DNA of 64,000 nt from an uncultured Spirochaetales bacterium. GTDB taxonomy: Bacteria > Spirochaetota > Spirochaetia > Sphaerochaetales > Sphaerochaetaceae. Below the pieces are notes generated by a model. That model saw only the letters and a program-made list of their open reading frames with translations, did not search any database and was not told where the DNA came from. Below, piece by piece: positions 8,477 through 17,208 of this stretch (the first letter of the stretch is position 1; each line of letters begins with the position of its first letter). The translations under genes and the position numbers were made by a program. The stretch spans positions 1 to 64,000 of the forward strand of contig CASFTW010000002.1 in NCBI GenBank assembly GCA_949297785.1. The letters are read 5' to 3'.

Positions 8477-11404
8477 TCAGCTTAATGGATAATTCGCTCT
8501 GATAAAAGCCATATTGTCTTCATTTTGTTTAATATAGTCTAAATTTATAATCATTTTAATGATGTCATTACGCAACATTTTTTTCCTGAAATTATTTATA
8601 TTTATATCTTTATACATACTAATAAAACGCTGTTCAACTAACAGATTTATATTTTCATTAGAGATGAAATCAAGATAAAAATTTTTAAAGCGCTCAGAAT
8701 TAATGTAATCAATATTGTTTTCCAATTCCATCGGATTACTTCCGTTGATGAACTCTATCAACTCTGTTGAAAATTTGTTTCGCTGAATATACAAAGTGAA
8801 AATATTTTTTACTGTAAAAGAGAGTTTATTGTTAGATAGGAGAGCCCTTTGAATTACTTTGTTTTTAATTTCTGATATGTCTTTTAATGTTATATTGATA
8901 AGTCTAATATACATGTTTTTAATACCTAACTGTAGTTTATTCAAATTCAAAATCTTGATGACAACACTTTCATCATCCTGTAGTTTATAAGAACCGTTTT
9001 GGGCATAAATTTTTAGAAAAGAATCAAAAGAATCTATCACATATTTATACATATAGGAGTTATTATATTTCAGAATAGTCGTAAGTAATTTGTTGTTGTT
9101 TAATTCATTGCTTTTTTTATCATAAATTTTTTTCAGCATAAAACGGATATTTTGAATATTAAGTGTGTACAAATTATACTTTAAAATCAATTCTAATCGT
9201 TTTACACTTATATCATCAGATAAAGTATTGGATTTTACTCCAAATGTTGATAGTAAATAAGTTACATTTTCTTCATTAATATCACTCCAGTTGTATACGA
9301 AAAAATCATCCTTTGCGGATATATATTTAACCAAGGAATTTTTTTCATTCATTTCCTGCAATACCTTTTTGTTACAAAAAGATAAACTATAAACGACATA
9401 TTTGTGTTTTATTTCATTTGAAAATAAATCATCGCGCAACAATACAGTTCTGCAAAAATAGGATGGGTCTTTGTTGTTGATTTCCGTTGTGCATTCTTTG
9501 AAATTACGTCCTTCATTGAGAAATGCTGATAGAAAGCTGCTGCCATCTTTATCTAAAAGCAATACGCACATAAGCGAGTTTTTCTTTTCTTCATATCTGT
9601 GATCTGTGAGTAATAGGGCAAAGATGTCAAAATTGAAAATTCTTTTTTTTAGAAACAGGGAAGCAGGTAGCTTATCTATGACATTTTGTATATTGTCTAG
9701 TTTGTATTGATACTTTACGTTTCTGCCTTCAAAGATACTGCAGATGTAATTCTTATCATTTTTAGATAATGCCTTTCCATAAAAATATGTAATATAATCA
9801 GGATAATTCTCATCAAGATATCCATTTACCAATAAGAAAACAAGAAGGTCGAAATATTCATTTCGCTTGATAGATTTTGTTCCCGAATAAATTGTGGATA
9901 CTTCATCAAAAAAAAGATTAGAATTGTCAATGCATTGCAACAAGGAGCTGAGACTGTCTGATGAGATAATATTATTTTTCTGGTTGTCCAGTTCATTAAT
10001 GTCATGATAAAGATTTTGTTTTATTTTAAGTACCTCATCGCTTATCAGAGCTTCATTTTTACTGTCTGGTAATTGATTTTCAGTATCAGACGAATATTCA
10101 AAGAGAGCAATGTTTTTTTGTATTTCATTTATTCTGCTATCGATTTTACCTAAGAGTTTTCCAGAAAAATCGTTTTTATATTTAAAACATGTATATACAA
10201 AACCAGAGTGATACTGTAATTTAATAAAATCATCGGGAAATAAATTTTTATAGGTGACAATTGCAAACAGTTTGTTTAAGTCAAGTTTGATATCTGCAAG
10301 TTGTTCATTATAAATGATAAATTCATTAACAATATTTGTAAGCATTCGCATGTCATCAATATAAACTGATAACCCTTTTAGAAAATCGTTATTGATTTTT
10401 TTATCATATGGAAAGTTTTCCAAGCGTTCCAGAATTTTATCGTATGAGTTGGAACTGTCAACAACAGGAATAATTGGGATAATAACATCAAAAAATTTTG
10501 TTCTTTCTTTTGCATTATTGAATATATCGTCTCGTAAAAGAAAGAAAAACTTCAGTTTATTCGCCCCTGCATTTATTCTTTTGGTGTTAGCAAGATAAAT
10601 AATTTCTTTGATACGTTCGAATATTTTTACAGAGTCAAATCTATCTATATCTTCAAATACGATGGCATCTGCATTGCAGTTGTCAAACAAATAAAGTATT
10701 TCATCCAGATATTTATCGAAAAAAGGAAGCTTGTCATTATCTACAATCAGTTGATTGCCGTTTACGGAAATTCCCTTTACAGGGTGTTTGATTGTGATAA
10801 AGCATACCAGTTTGTGTATCAGATAATATCCAAGAAAAATAGAACCAATAAATGAAGAAAATCTTAATAGAGAAACTATAGAATTATTCAGCCATTCATT
10901 AATATTTGTATAGCCACTTCGGAAGATATCCAAAATGTATTTTGGGAAAAATGCGAAAGACATCAATAGGATTGAAAAAATTAGCAGAAGAATATTTTTT
11001 GTATACTCATTGTGGTGTAGGAATTGTTTTATCTTGAATCCAGATTGAGGAATATTAGATGGGGCAATTTGATGGAGCAGTTGATTTACTATTTTCCTTT
11101 CAAGCAAATCTTCAATTTCCTCTTTGTTTTTATTTTCTTCAGCATAAGAAAAATGACTTAATGAAATATGTATAAACTTTTTTGATATATATTTTTTTTC
11201 GTAAGTCAGCAAAACGCTGCTCTTACCGGAGCCGTAGGAACCAGATAGTGCAATAATGTTAATATCATCATCATTAAATACATCGTTTAAATGGCTTTCA
11301 TAATTTTTAAGATCAATATCGCAACATGGAGAAAGTTTTTTCAGTTTTACCGAAACGTTACTTGTATCATTCTTTTTTTCATTGTGATTTTCTGTTTTGC
11401 ACAT
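8477..11404 (-). CDS. YobI-like P-loop NTPase with two membrane helices
   Basis: The protein has 975 residues. Walker A SGSYGSGKSS is at 54-63 and Walker B DAIVFEDIDRFD at 246-257. Two hydrophobic helices (about 137-154 and 183-205) lie between them, the layout of the YobI-like P-loop NTPase family. The C-terminal 600 residues are Asn/Lys-rich and helical and probably act as sensor or effector. Start 11404 has AAGGGG seven bases upstream. It is likely an inner-membrane NTPase. Related STAND/KAP-like ATPases are common in phage-defence loci, but no biochemistry is implied here. A palindrome upstream may be its operator. Confidence 0.75.
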   Translation of the reverse strand: MCKTENHNEKKNDTSNVSVKLKKLSPCCDIDLKNYESHLNDVFNDDDINIIALSGSYGSGKSSVLLTYEKKYISKKFIHISLSHFSYAEENKNKEEIEDLLERKIVNQLLHQIAPSNIPQSGFKIKQFLHHNEYTKNILLLIFSILLMSFAFFPKYILDIFRSGYTNINEWLNNSIVSLLRFSSFIGSIFLGYYLIHKLVCFITIKHPVKGISVNGNQLIVDNDKLPFFDKYLDEILYLFDNCNADAIVFEDIDRFDSVKIFERIKEIIYLANTKRINAGANKLKFFFLLRDDIFNNAKERTKFFDVIIPIIPVVDSSNSYDKILERLENFPYDKKINNDFLKGLSVYIDDMRMLTNIVNEFIIYNEQLADIKLDLNKLFAIVTYKNLFPDDFIKLQYHSGFVYTCFKYKNDFSGKLLGKIDSRINEIQKNIALFEYSSDTENQLPDSKNEALISDEVLKIKQNLYHDINELDNQKNNIISSDSLSSLLQCIDNSNLFFDEVSTIYSGTKSIKRNEYFDLLVFLLVNGYLDENYPDYITYFYGKALSKNDKNYICSIFEGRNVKYQYKLDNIQNVIDKLPASLFLKKRIFNFDIFALLLTDHRYEEKKNSLMCVLLLDKDGSSFLSAFLNEGRNFKECTTEINNKDPSYFCRTVLLRDDLFSNEIKHKYVVYSLSFCNKKVLQEMNEKNSLVKYISAKDDFFVYNWSDINEENVTYLLSTFGVKSNTLSDDISVKRLELILKYNLYTLNIQNIRFMLKKIYDKKSNELNNNKLLTTILKYNNSYMYKYVIDSFDSFLKIYAQNGSYKLQDDESVVIKILNLNKLQLGIKNMYIRLINITLKDISEIKNKVIQRALLSNNKLSFTVKNIFTLYIQRNKFSTELIEFINGSNPMELENNIDYINSERFKNFYLDFISNENINLLVEQRFISMYKDININNFRKKMLRNDIIKMIINLDYIKQNEDNMAFIRANYPLS

Positions 11405-11438
11405 GTTTTATCCCCTTGCATTAAACTACCATAAAATT

Positions 11439-11469
11439 AATTGACATTCACTATAAATGAATGTCAATT
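11439..11469. promoter_or_regulatory. 12-bp perfect palindrome upstream of the YobI-like gene
   Basis: AATTGACATTCA (11439-11450) and its exact reverse complement (11458-11469) flank seven bases. Each arm contains TTGACA reading outward, so it could be an operator overlapping -35 elements. It lies 35-65 bp upstream of the YobI-like start. No T-run typical of a strong terminator follows on the coding strand of that gene. Confidence 0.5.
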
Positions 11470-11646
11470 TTCGAAAAACTTGATGAAACATTCCGGCAGC
11501 AGTGTTATCAATAGAATGAAATCATTGAGCTATTATTGTAGTTTGTTGCATTAGGTGATAGTTATTACCTTGGTCTTGTTCCTGTTGCATATATCGTCCC
11601 AAATGGGATAGATGTGCGTCAAATGACGGATACTAGTGCGAAGATA

Positions 11647-11760
11647 TTAATTTATACCTGTTTGTCTTGAAATCTCTGCCAAATTGACCTTCCTATCAGG
11701 CTCACGTGTTTATTCGGGCATACTCGCTAGAATCTCTTCAAGGGCATTTTTATTGACCAT
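11647..11760 (-). pseudogene. Remnant of a helix-turn-helix protein start
   Basis: A strong ribosome-binding site (AGGAGG) precedes ATG 11760. Sixteen residues follow (NKNALEEILASMPE), then an in-frame TAA, and the same frame resumes as REPDRKVNLAEISRQTGI before a second stop. The VNLAEISRQTG segment looks like the first half of a helix-turn-helix, as at the N-terminus of some transposases or regulators. Parent gene not identified. Confidence 0.4.
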
Positions 11761-11923
11761 TATTAAACCTCCTATACCATCTGGCTTTTACTGTCTGCCT
11801 TCGATAACCATAACCAGATTAACTATTTTTAGTTTAGCTGTATTTATCTATTCAATTAAGGGAAATTCAATTCTCACTCCATTGTTTTGAAATAAGATTG
11901 CATCCATGTGATGGATATATATG

Positions 11924-11986
11924 AACACCAAGCAGTATCAAAGACTTTTTCACGCTTTTGATACTTACTTGGTGTTTTTTGTTTTC
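11924..11986. terminator. Long hairpin with T-tail, rho-independent terminator
   Basis: AACACCAAG.AGTATCAAAG (from 11924) pairs with CTTTTGATACTTACTTGGTGTT (ending about 11976) around a short loop. It is followed by TTTTTTGTTTT on the + strand. The stem is nearly perfect over about 20 bp. No gene on the + strand immediately precedes it, so it may belong to a lost gene. Confidence 0.6.
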
Positions 11987-11999
11987 AAAGTTGCTGTTG

Positions 12000-12167
12000 C
12001 TAATACATAGGACAATAGACCGATATCAGTGAAATCTGAAAGGATTGTCCTTCTGGCCCCACAAATAGATTGACCGTTAGTATGATGATTAAAGTAACGA
12101 CAAATCCAATAGGAGCAATATAGTTTTTTATTTTACACCAGAACCTTGAATCGCTTTTTTTCCCCAT
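12000..12167 (-). CDS. Small single-pass membrane protein (55 residues)
   Basis: ATG 12167 has GGAGGG seven bases upstream, one of the best ribosome-binding sites in this region. The product is 55 residues: a basic head (MGKKSDSRFWCKIKNY), one hydrophobic helix (IGFVVTLIIILTVNLFV) and a short tail (GPEGQSFQIS…). Basic-inside topology suggests an inner-membrane peptide with the C-terminus outside. No family recognised. It stands alone between a terminator and a decayed gene, and could be a small toxin-like peptide or a leftover of a larger locus. Confidence 0.5.
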   Translation of the reverse strand: MGKKSDSRFWCKIKNYIAPIGFVVTLIIILTVNLFVGPEGQSFQISLISVYCPMY

Positions 12168-12652
12168 TTTGTTCCCTCCTTATGAAAGATATGAGACTTT
12201 AATAGTAATCTTCTTCTTCCTGCCAATATTCCGCGATATTCAGAGCCCGCAAAAGAGTACAGCATCACGAGCAAGGTTGCTTGCTGACAGTCATAAAAAT
12301 ATGCAAAAAGTGATGTTATACAGTATGCAGAATCTTCACCCGCGAATAATTGTTCTCAATCTTTTCTTATCACAAGGAATATTCTGAAATGGGTTTTTGA
12401 ATTGATACGTTTAATCACTTTATTCATTTCCCTCCTTGAAAAAAGAAAGAGTCATTGATGGGTCTTTTCTGTTTTTTTTCACGATACAAGGAATACCTTG
12501 TAAGCCTTCTCCGTTGGCATTATACCATAGCTGTCTTATTTGTAAAGATAATTTTAGAAAAATAATTTTTAGTTTCTTTAATTTATTAGTGTACAAGAAA
12601 ATAAAGTGTTAAAAATATTTTAGAAAATTGAGTATTGTACTTATGCGGCGAT
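12168..12652. other. AT-rich stretch without a supported gene
   Basis: I see no ORF with plausible codons and ribosome-binding site. A short perfect inverted repeat (TACAAGG, four bases, CCTTGTA) lies near 12484-12501. The remainder is low-complexity AT-rich sequence. Confidence 0.4.
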
Positions 12653-13267
12653 ATGTCTTCAGACAATGATTTTCTTGATGAAATAAAGAACAGAATTATC
12701 CGGAATATGAAAGAAACCGGAAATAAATTCCGGGTTGCGGCAGGGCGTGAAATTGAGAATTATTCAGCATTAGACTGTGGTCAGTATCTCTGGCTGGAAA
12801 GGATAAAATCTCTTTTGCGAAGGAGCATTCACTTGATATTGACTCTGATAGATGGGATTTGAAAGAGCGTATTACTGAATTGGCTACAGAAATTGATAAA
12901 TGGAACATGTAATGGTATGCTCAGGATGGTAACAGGGTGACAGCCAGATGTTTGAAGATTTCGAGATAAATGCCGTCAATGACAGTTTGAGGGAATATGA
13001 GAAAAGATATTCTCCTGACAGTTTCATACGTTTTCTTTCAACCACTAAAAGGTATAAATGTTCTGTCACGGGACAGTACCTTAAAGTTCCTGAGGAGAAT
13101 GTCGTACAATAAATGAGTGGAGAAATCCTGCATGCGATTGTGGCGATATTCATGATATAGATATCAAGCTGGCAGATGTGTCAGGTGATGATTACTACCA
13201 CGGGCTTGCTCCGGCTTTTACTGTCGAGGCTATGAAACTCCTTATTCAGATATCGTTTATGATATAG
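12653..13267 (+). pseudogene. Decayed gene of unknown family
   Basis: Protein-like segments follow one another in different frames: SSDNDFLDEIKNRIIRNMKE, then KEHSLDIDSDRWDLKERI, then SLREYEKRYSPDSFIRFLS, then DIKLADVSGDDYYHGLAP. They are separated by stops and shifts. The consistent charge pattern and order suggest one ancestral gene of about 190 residues broken by at least three frameshifts. I do not recognise the family. Confidence 0.4.
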
Positions 13268-13356
13268 CGAATTTGTTCTTACATTTTTGGTGTCTGACTA
13301 GACAATAGTTCATTTTATAATGTTTAATTCATTTGTAATAACAAGAGGGGAGCACA

Positions 13357-14115
13357 ATGGGCCTTAATACAAGTGATGAGTATCATTCATTGCGAAATGA
13401 GATAATTGCACGTATAGAAATAATGAATAATCAAGCTTTCAGTTCATTAAGTACTGTGATAACAACGTGGGCTGCTGGATTCAGCCTTATGGGTATATAT
13501 GTTGTGAATATGAATAAGTTCTCGGCAATTTCAGCTTTTATTATCTCGTTGGGAAGCATATTTTCTTTTTTTATATCAGTATGTCTTTTACTCCCTCTGG
13601 CAGTTAAAAGCGGTGAGAATATTAAACAAATTAATGGTATATCTGCATATATAAGAGTTTTTTTTGAATTCAGGAATCCTGATTCTCAGTTTCATGCATG
13701 GGAACATGCCAATTCTTTGATATCATCTGCAACATCAAAAAAAGGAAGTAGAGCATTAGTCAGGTTTCATAATTCAGAATATTTTTTCCTTTCACTTACT
13801 TCTGTTATCTTTCTTGGCGGAAGCGGTGTTCTGATGCTACTGATTTTAAAACGAAATTATAATTCTTCAATATTTGAAAGTGTTTTATTTGCTTGTATTT
13901 TATCTGCATTCCTTTTGATTAGTATTTATCTTACCAGGCAGATAAATATTATTTCATCTGTGAAATATAATATGATGGATATAAATAAGGATATGACGAT
14001 GAATTATATAAAATATGCAGAGAAAATAGGGTATTTTACACATGAAGAATCAGAAAATGCAAAAATCAAAATGAATCCAGATCAGACTCTTGAGCAATTT
14101 GAAAATAAAGTTTGA
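13357..14115 (+). CDS. Four-helix membrane protein of unknown function
   Basis: The protein has 252 residues, with GGGGAG upstream of ATG 13357. Four hydrophobic segments are visible in two pairs: about 30-55 (TWAAGFSLMGIYVV), 62-85, 143-165 (FFLSLTSVIFLGGSGVLMLLI) and 172-192. The soluble N-terminal helix (EYHSLRNEIIARIEIMNNQAF) and acidic C-terminal tail face the same side. The architecture (short helix, paired membrane hairpins, cytosolic tail) resembles membrane effectors of conflict systems, but no family could be named. It stands alone, with decayed genes on both sides. Confidence 0.65.
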   Translation: MGLNTSDEYHSLRNEIIARIEIMNNQAFSSLSTVITTWAAGFSLMGIYVVNMNKFSAISAFIISLGSIFSFFISVCLLLPLAVKSGENIKQINGISAYIRVFFEFRNPDSQFHAWEHANSLISSATSKKGSRALVRFHNSEYFFLSLTSVIFLGGSGVLMLLILKRNYNSSIFESVLFACILSAFLLISIYLTRQINIISSVKYNMMDINKDMTMNYIKYAEKIGYFTHEESENAKIKMNPDQTLEQFENKV

Positions 14116-14333
14116 AGTTGTGGTTATTGCCGTCACTAATAATATCCTTTCAACTTATTTACTTTTGTTTTGACGTAACTATAACTTATATGATGGCTGG
14201 TTTATTATCGCTGAAAGCATTTTAATATTCCCTAGGTTTTTTGGAATTTATGTACATAATGATAATGCCAGTATTAAATGTAATGATTCAGTTATATTAT
14301 TGTAAGCATGTTTTTGAAGTTAAGATCCTTAGT

Positions 14334-14392
14334 GCTGTCCGTCATATTGTCGGCCTATTATCCACCATTTGACGCGCACTTGTGCTGTATTG
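14334..14392 (+). repeat. Relic of an IS21-type terminal repeat (second footprint)
   Basis: This segment aligns with the IS21 end near 1356-1420 over about 58 bases: GCTGTCCG.CA, then CCA.TT..GCGCAC and TTGTGCTGT in the same order, with two one-base gaps. No transposase is nearby. The rest of 14116-14591 holds no supported gene. Confidence 0.5.
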
Positions 14393-14591
14393 AAAATTAT
14401 ATATAACAATGGAAGAAAAATCTCAAAAACTATAAATAGCAAAAATCCTCATTCCTGTGTGTTGGAATGGAGTGTTTTACATGAGAAACTGTTTTTGAGT
14501 GTAATAATCCTAGTGTTCTACGTGTTGTGTCGTGTCGTGTTTGACTTTTGAATACTTTGTCGATTATCTTTAGATTATATTAGAGGGCTAA

Positions 14592-14804
14592 ATGTGGCAT
14601 GATATAGAGACAGAGGACGATTACCTGAACTTTGGAATGCTGGTTGACAGTGTATATGATACCATCGTTGAACAATACGATGATGCTCCTCTTTCTTTTG
14701 GAATTTCTGGTAGTTGGGGATCAGGAAAGTCATCGTTTGCTAAACAGCTCAAAAAGAGATTTGATGGCAATAGCGATTCAGGTTATCAACAAAAAAACTA
14801 TTGA
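14592..14804 (+). pseudogene. KAP-type P-loop NTPase, N-terminal fragment
   Basis: The frame encodes 70 residues ending just after Walker A (GISGSWGSGKSSFAKQL), preceded by DYLNFGMLVDSVYDTIVEQ, as at the N-terminus of KAP ATPases. It stops at 14802-14804 where hundreds more residues are expected. A short homologous-looking segment continues in another frame (SRFNYIKVEKILVW). The gene was truncated, and the next cassette begins 57 bases later. Confidence 0.7.
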
Positions 14805-14860
14805 TAAGTAGATTTAATTATATTAAAGTGGAAAAAATCTTGGTTTGGTAATGAAAATAA

Positions 14861-15910
14861 ATGCGATGGAAAAAGCAAATAAGTAAGAAGCACCATCCTA
14901 CTAGGTATCTGAAATTCAAGGGTTGTTTTGGAGGAAAAGGTTATTGGAATCCCAATTTAGGAGATAAGCCCATTAGATTTCCAAGTGTTTTAAAACTCAA
15001 TGACGATAGGATTGCAAAACGTTTTTTGAAGTTGATCCAGAATAGTCTGGATAATGGAGAAAAAGCTGTTGACTTTTCAAAATTGCAAGAAGTCGAAATT
15101 TCATGTGGGATTATTTTAAGAGCATATGCGGATGAATTTCAGATGCTTTATGGATATCCCATAAAGGTTATCAAACCGAAAAATAAAAAGGCGGAGGCTA
15201 TTTTAAGGTATCTTTGTGTAATGCCACCAAATGAGTCTTACAAAAAATACCCAGATCTAGAATGTTGGAATATTCTTGCGTTTGATAATTTGGATGAAAA
15301 AAGTAAAAATACTATTATTGGAAAGCAACTTATAGATGAATTTATACCTAAGTGTTGGAAGAATCATATTTTTGCTGATGATGAATCCCAGGCCGTTGCT
15401 TCTGCTGTTTCTGAAATATATTTTAATTGTGCAGAACATGCTTATGCTGGATTTGATAATGAGAGTTTTCAGAAATGGTATATAGGTGCAGGTGAGTATC
15501 CTGATTCAAAGAAATTTGAGTTTTGTATATTTGATAGAGGCCAAGGATTTAAAAAAAGCATGCAAAAAAATGTTACGTTATGGGGGATTTTTAAAAGTAA
15601 AAAAGATTCTTTCTACTTAAAACGTGCAGCTCAGGGAATTTCCGGGCTTGACGAAGCTGCTAAACAAGGCAGAGGAAAAGGGATTTCTACATCAATTAAA
15701 AGAATAAAAGAAGTGAAAGGAGATATAGTTATAATTAGTGGAAATGGTGAATATTCTTCTGCAGGTACTTCTCAAATACAAGATAGAAAGTTATATTTAA
15801 GAGGCTCGCTGGTATCATTCTTCGTTCCTATAGAACGACGTAGTATGGATTATCTCATGGGTAAGAAAAATAATGGAAGAGAGAATTTGCAAATTGACAA
15901 TAGCAACTGA
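14861..15910 (+). CDS. GHKL-fold ATPase with N-terminal STAS-like half
   Basis: The protein has 349 residues. The C-terminal half carries the three GHKL/HATPase boxes: N-box SEIYFNCAEHAYAG, G1 box FDRGQGF and G2 box GRGKGIS. About residues 45-110 (KAVDFSKLQEVEISCGIILRAY) have the β-α pattern of a STAS-like domain. Proteins of this layout are usually encoded next to a DUF4325 STAS-like protein, as here, recalling anti-sigma/anti-anti-sigma switches. No phospho-acceptor His domain is seen, so it is not a classical sensor kinase. ATG 14861 has a weak ribosome-binding site and an earlier non-ATG start cannot be excluded. It overlaps the next gene by 38 bases. Confidence 0.75.
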   Translation: MRWKKQISKKHHPTRYLKFKGCFGGKGYWNPNLGDKPIRFPSVLKLNDDRIAKRFLKLIQNSLDNGEKAVDFSKLQEVEISCGIILRAYADEFQMLYGYPIKVIKPKNKKAEAILRYLCVMPPNESYKKYPDLECWNILAFDNLDEKSKNTIIGKQLIDEFIPKCWKNHIFADDESQAVASAVSEIYFNCAEHAYAGFDNESFQKWYIGAGEYPDSKKFEFCIFDRGQGFKKSMQKNVTLWGIFKSKKDSFYLKRAAQGISGLDEAAKQGRGKGISTSIKRIKEVKGDIVIISGNGEYSSAGTSQIQDRKLYLRGSLVSFFVPIERRSMDYLMGKKNNGRENLQIDNSN

Positions 15911-16214
15911 CGCGAAAGATTTTATTTATCAAGGGCCTCGGTTTGAACGATTAGGGCCTAATTCTGGTGAAATTTTTAGAGAGAAGATACTTATTCCATT
16001 TCTGAATAGTATTAGAAATGACCAAAGTGCTATAATTGATTTTGAAGGAACAAGAATTTATTCTCCTTCATTTCTCGAAGAAAGTTTTGGTGGTGCAGTT
16101 AGGGCAGGATATTCTGTTCCTATAAAGAAACTTAAGTTTGAGAATATCCCAGATGAATGGAGAATTGCGCTTGAATCCTATATTGATAATGCTATCAAAA
16201 ACTATAGAAGATAG
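15873..16214 (+). CDS. STAS-like DUF4325 protein
   Basis: The protein has 113 residues and matches the DUF4325 STAS-like pattern: an N-terminal strand, then GPRFERLGPNSGEIFREK, then IIDFEGTRIYSPSFLEESFGG, where the family has D(F/L)(D/E)G….SFLEE.FGG. STAS-like proteins usually bind a partner kinase or ATPase. The gene begins inside the GHKL ATPase gene and ends inside the next one, so all three are probably translationally coupled. The start could be the downstream TTG at codon 8 rather than the ATG. Function of the cassette is not established. Confidence 0.75.
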   Translation: MEERICKLTIATDAKDFIYQGPRFERLGPNSGEIFREKILIPFLNSIRNDQSAIIDFEGTRIYSPSFLEESFGGAVRAGYSVPIKKLKFENIPDEWRIALESYIDNAIKNYRR

Positions 16215-16674
16215 TTTGTTTACGCAATTTGTTATCCCGTTCTTTTCTGATATTATATCTGCGATTATTGTCGCTATATTGACAATTTTTATTACGAGAT
16301 TCTTTAACAAACGTGATGAGTGGTTGGAAATAAGAAGTGGATTACTTGATTATCACAATAGTCTTAGGAAAATGATAGTGGATTTAGCTGATAACCCATC
16401 TTGCTATAATCACCAACATTTTATCGCATATTTTTCAAACGAATTAAATTACATCCGCAATCTCTCTGATAAAACTAATGATCGTCATAGGAAAAAAGTA
16501 TTAAGGAGAATTTTTGAGTATATTTCGATCGAATATAAGGAAATTCTTTTAAATGATGATAATGAGGCCGTTCTAAATGTTGATGGAAAAAATAAAGCTG
16601 ATAAATATGGTGCATTTATTATTGGTGTTGATGCTTTTTTGCTTAAAGTAAATGAAATGATATTGGAAAATTGA
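16189..16674 (+). CDS. Membrane-anchored protein, third gene of the GHKL-STAS cassette
   Basis: The protein has 161 residues from ATG 16189 (the frame is open to 16138). One N-terminal transmembrane helix (about 17-38, IPFFSDIISAIIVAILTIFI) leads into a charged helical cytosolic domain (RDEWLEIRSGLLDYHNSLRK…). No enzyme motif is visible. The 26-base overlap with the STAS gene implies it belongs to the same unit. By analogy with other membrane-effector cassettes it may be the output component, but that is inference. Confidence 0.6.
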   Translation: MLSKTIEDSLFTQFVIPFFSDIISAIIVAILTIFITRFFNKRDEWLEIRSGLLDYHNSLRKMIVDLADNPSCYNHQHFIAYFSNELNYIRNLSDKTNDRHRKKVLRRIFEYISIEYKEILLNDDNEAVLNVDGKNKADKYGAFIIGVDAFLLKVNEMILEN

Positions 16675-16849
16675 ACTTATGAAACGATATTATTTTTAAA
16701 AAATATTTTTCAGTATTGCATATTTTATGAATGAGTTAATTTTGGACCTTCATAGAAAAAGAACCTCATTCGAAATTGAATTCCGAAGAAAAGTTGTATT
16801 TTGTTTTTATTTGAACTTATATTCGCAAATATTAGTTTTTATGTTAAAA

Positions 16850-17075
16850 CTAAACGAGGCACTGGCAATTCGTTTTTCTAAGGGTGCACTATTCGTCGGT
16901 AAGAGCTTATTTGATAAGGGATTTCGCGATCTGAATAAAGTTTAAAGCCAACGGGAGGGCATCCAAATGAGAGAGTTTTATTGTATTTTAACAGTTGTCA
17001 TCGGAATTATAGGTTTGGTTATATCTGCTTTTACGGCTGGTTTAACTATATGACTTATAATGTAATGATAGCTGG
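16850..17075 (+). repeat. Direct repeat flanking the Hxs cluster, copy A
   Basis: This segment is similar at DNA level to 23540-23765. Shared blocks in the same order are CTGGCAATT, GG.GCAC.ATTCGT, a conserved CTGA, a ribosome-binding site, the tiny-peptide gene, and ACTTATAA after its stop. Identity continues outside the coding part, so the copies arose by duplication rather than by convergence of two short peptides. Confidence 0.6.
16967..17053 (+). CDS. Tiny hydrophobic peptide, copy A (28 residues)
   Basis: ATG 16967 follows GGGAGGG. The product is a 28-residue single helix: MREFYCIL, then TVVIGIIGLVISAFTAGLTI. It is nearly identical in core (VIGIIGLVISAF.AGL.I) to the peptide at 23652. 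It is too hydrophobic and short for an enzyme, and resembles type I toxin-like or small regulatory membrane peptides. Conservation of the reading frame between two copies with many synonymous differences (GTC/GTT, GGT/GGG, TTG/TTA) argues that it is translated. Confidence 0.6.
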   Translation: MREFYCILTVVIGIIGLVISAFTAGLTI

Positions 17076-17208
17076 AATATGGTAGTCTGCTTGCCAGTGC
17101 CGTTTTATTGTTATTAAGAAAAGATCGTACCGGACATTTTTTATTATCATATTAGTTGTTGGAATATTTGTTTAAGCATATTAAGATATAAAGCATAAGA
17201 GGAAACGA

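Noticed and set aside
11684-11890. 68-residue + strand frame near the YobI palindrome
   Set aside because: No ribosome-binding site; the opposite strand carries an AGGAGG-led remnant that explains the open frame better.
12884-13153. 89-residue minus-strand frame
   Set aside because: Antisense to the decayed gene at 12653-13267 and without a ribosome-binding site or family pattern.
16727-16945. 72-residue frame upstream of tiny peptide A
   Set aside because: Composition is poor and the matching region of copy B has no start codon, so DNA similarity is better explained by the repeat than by a gene.
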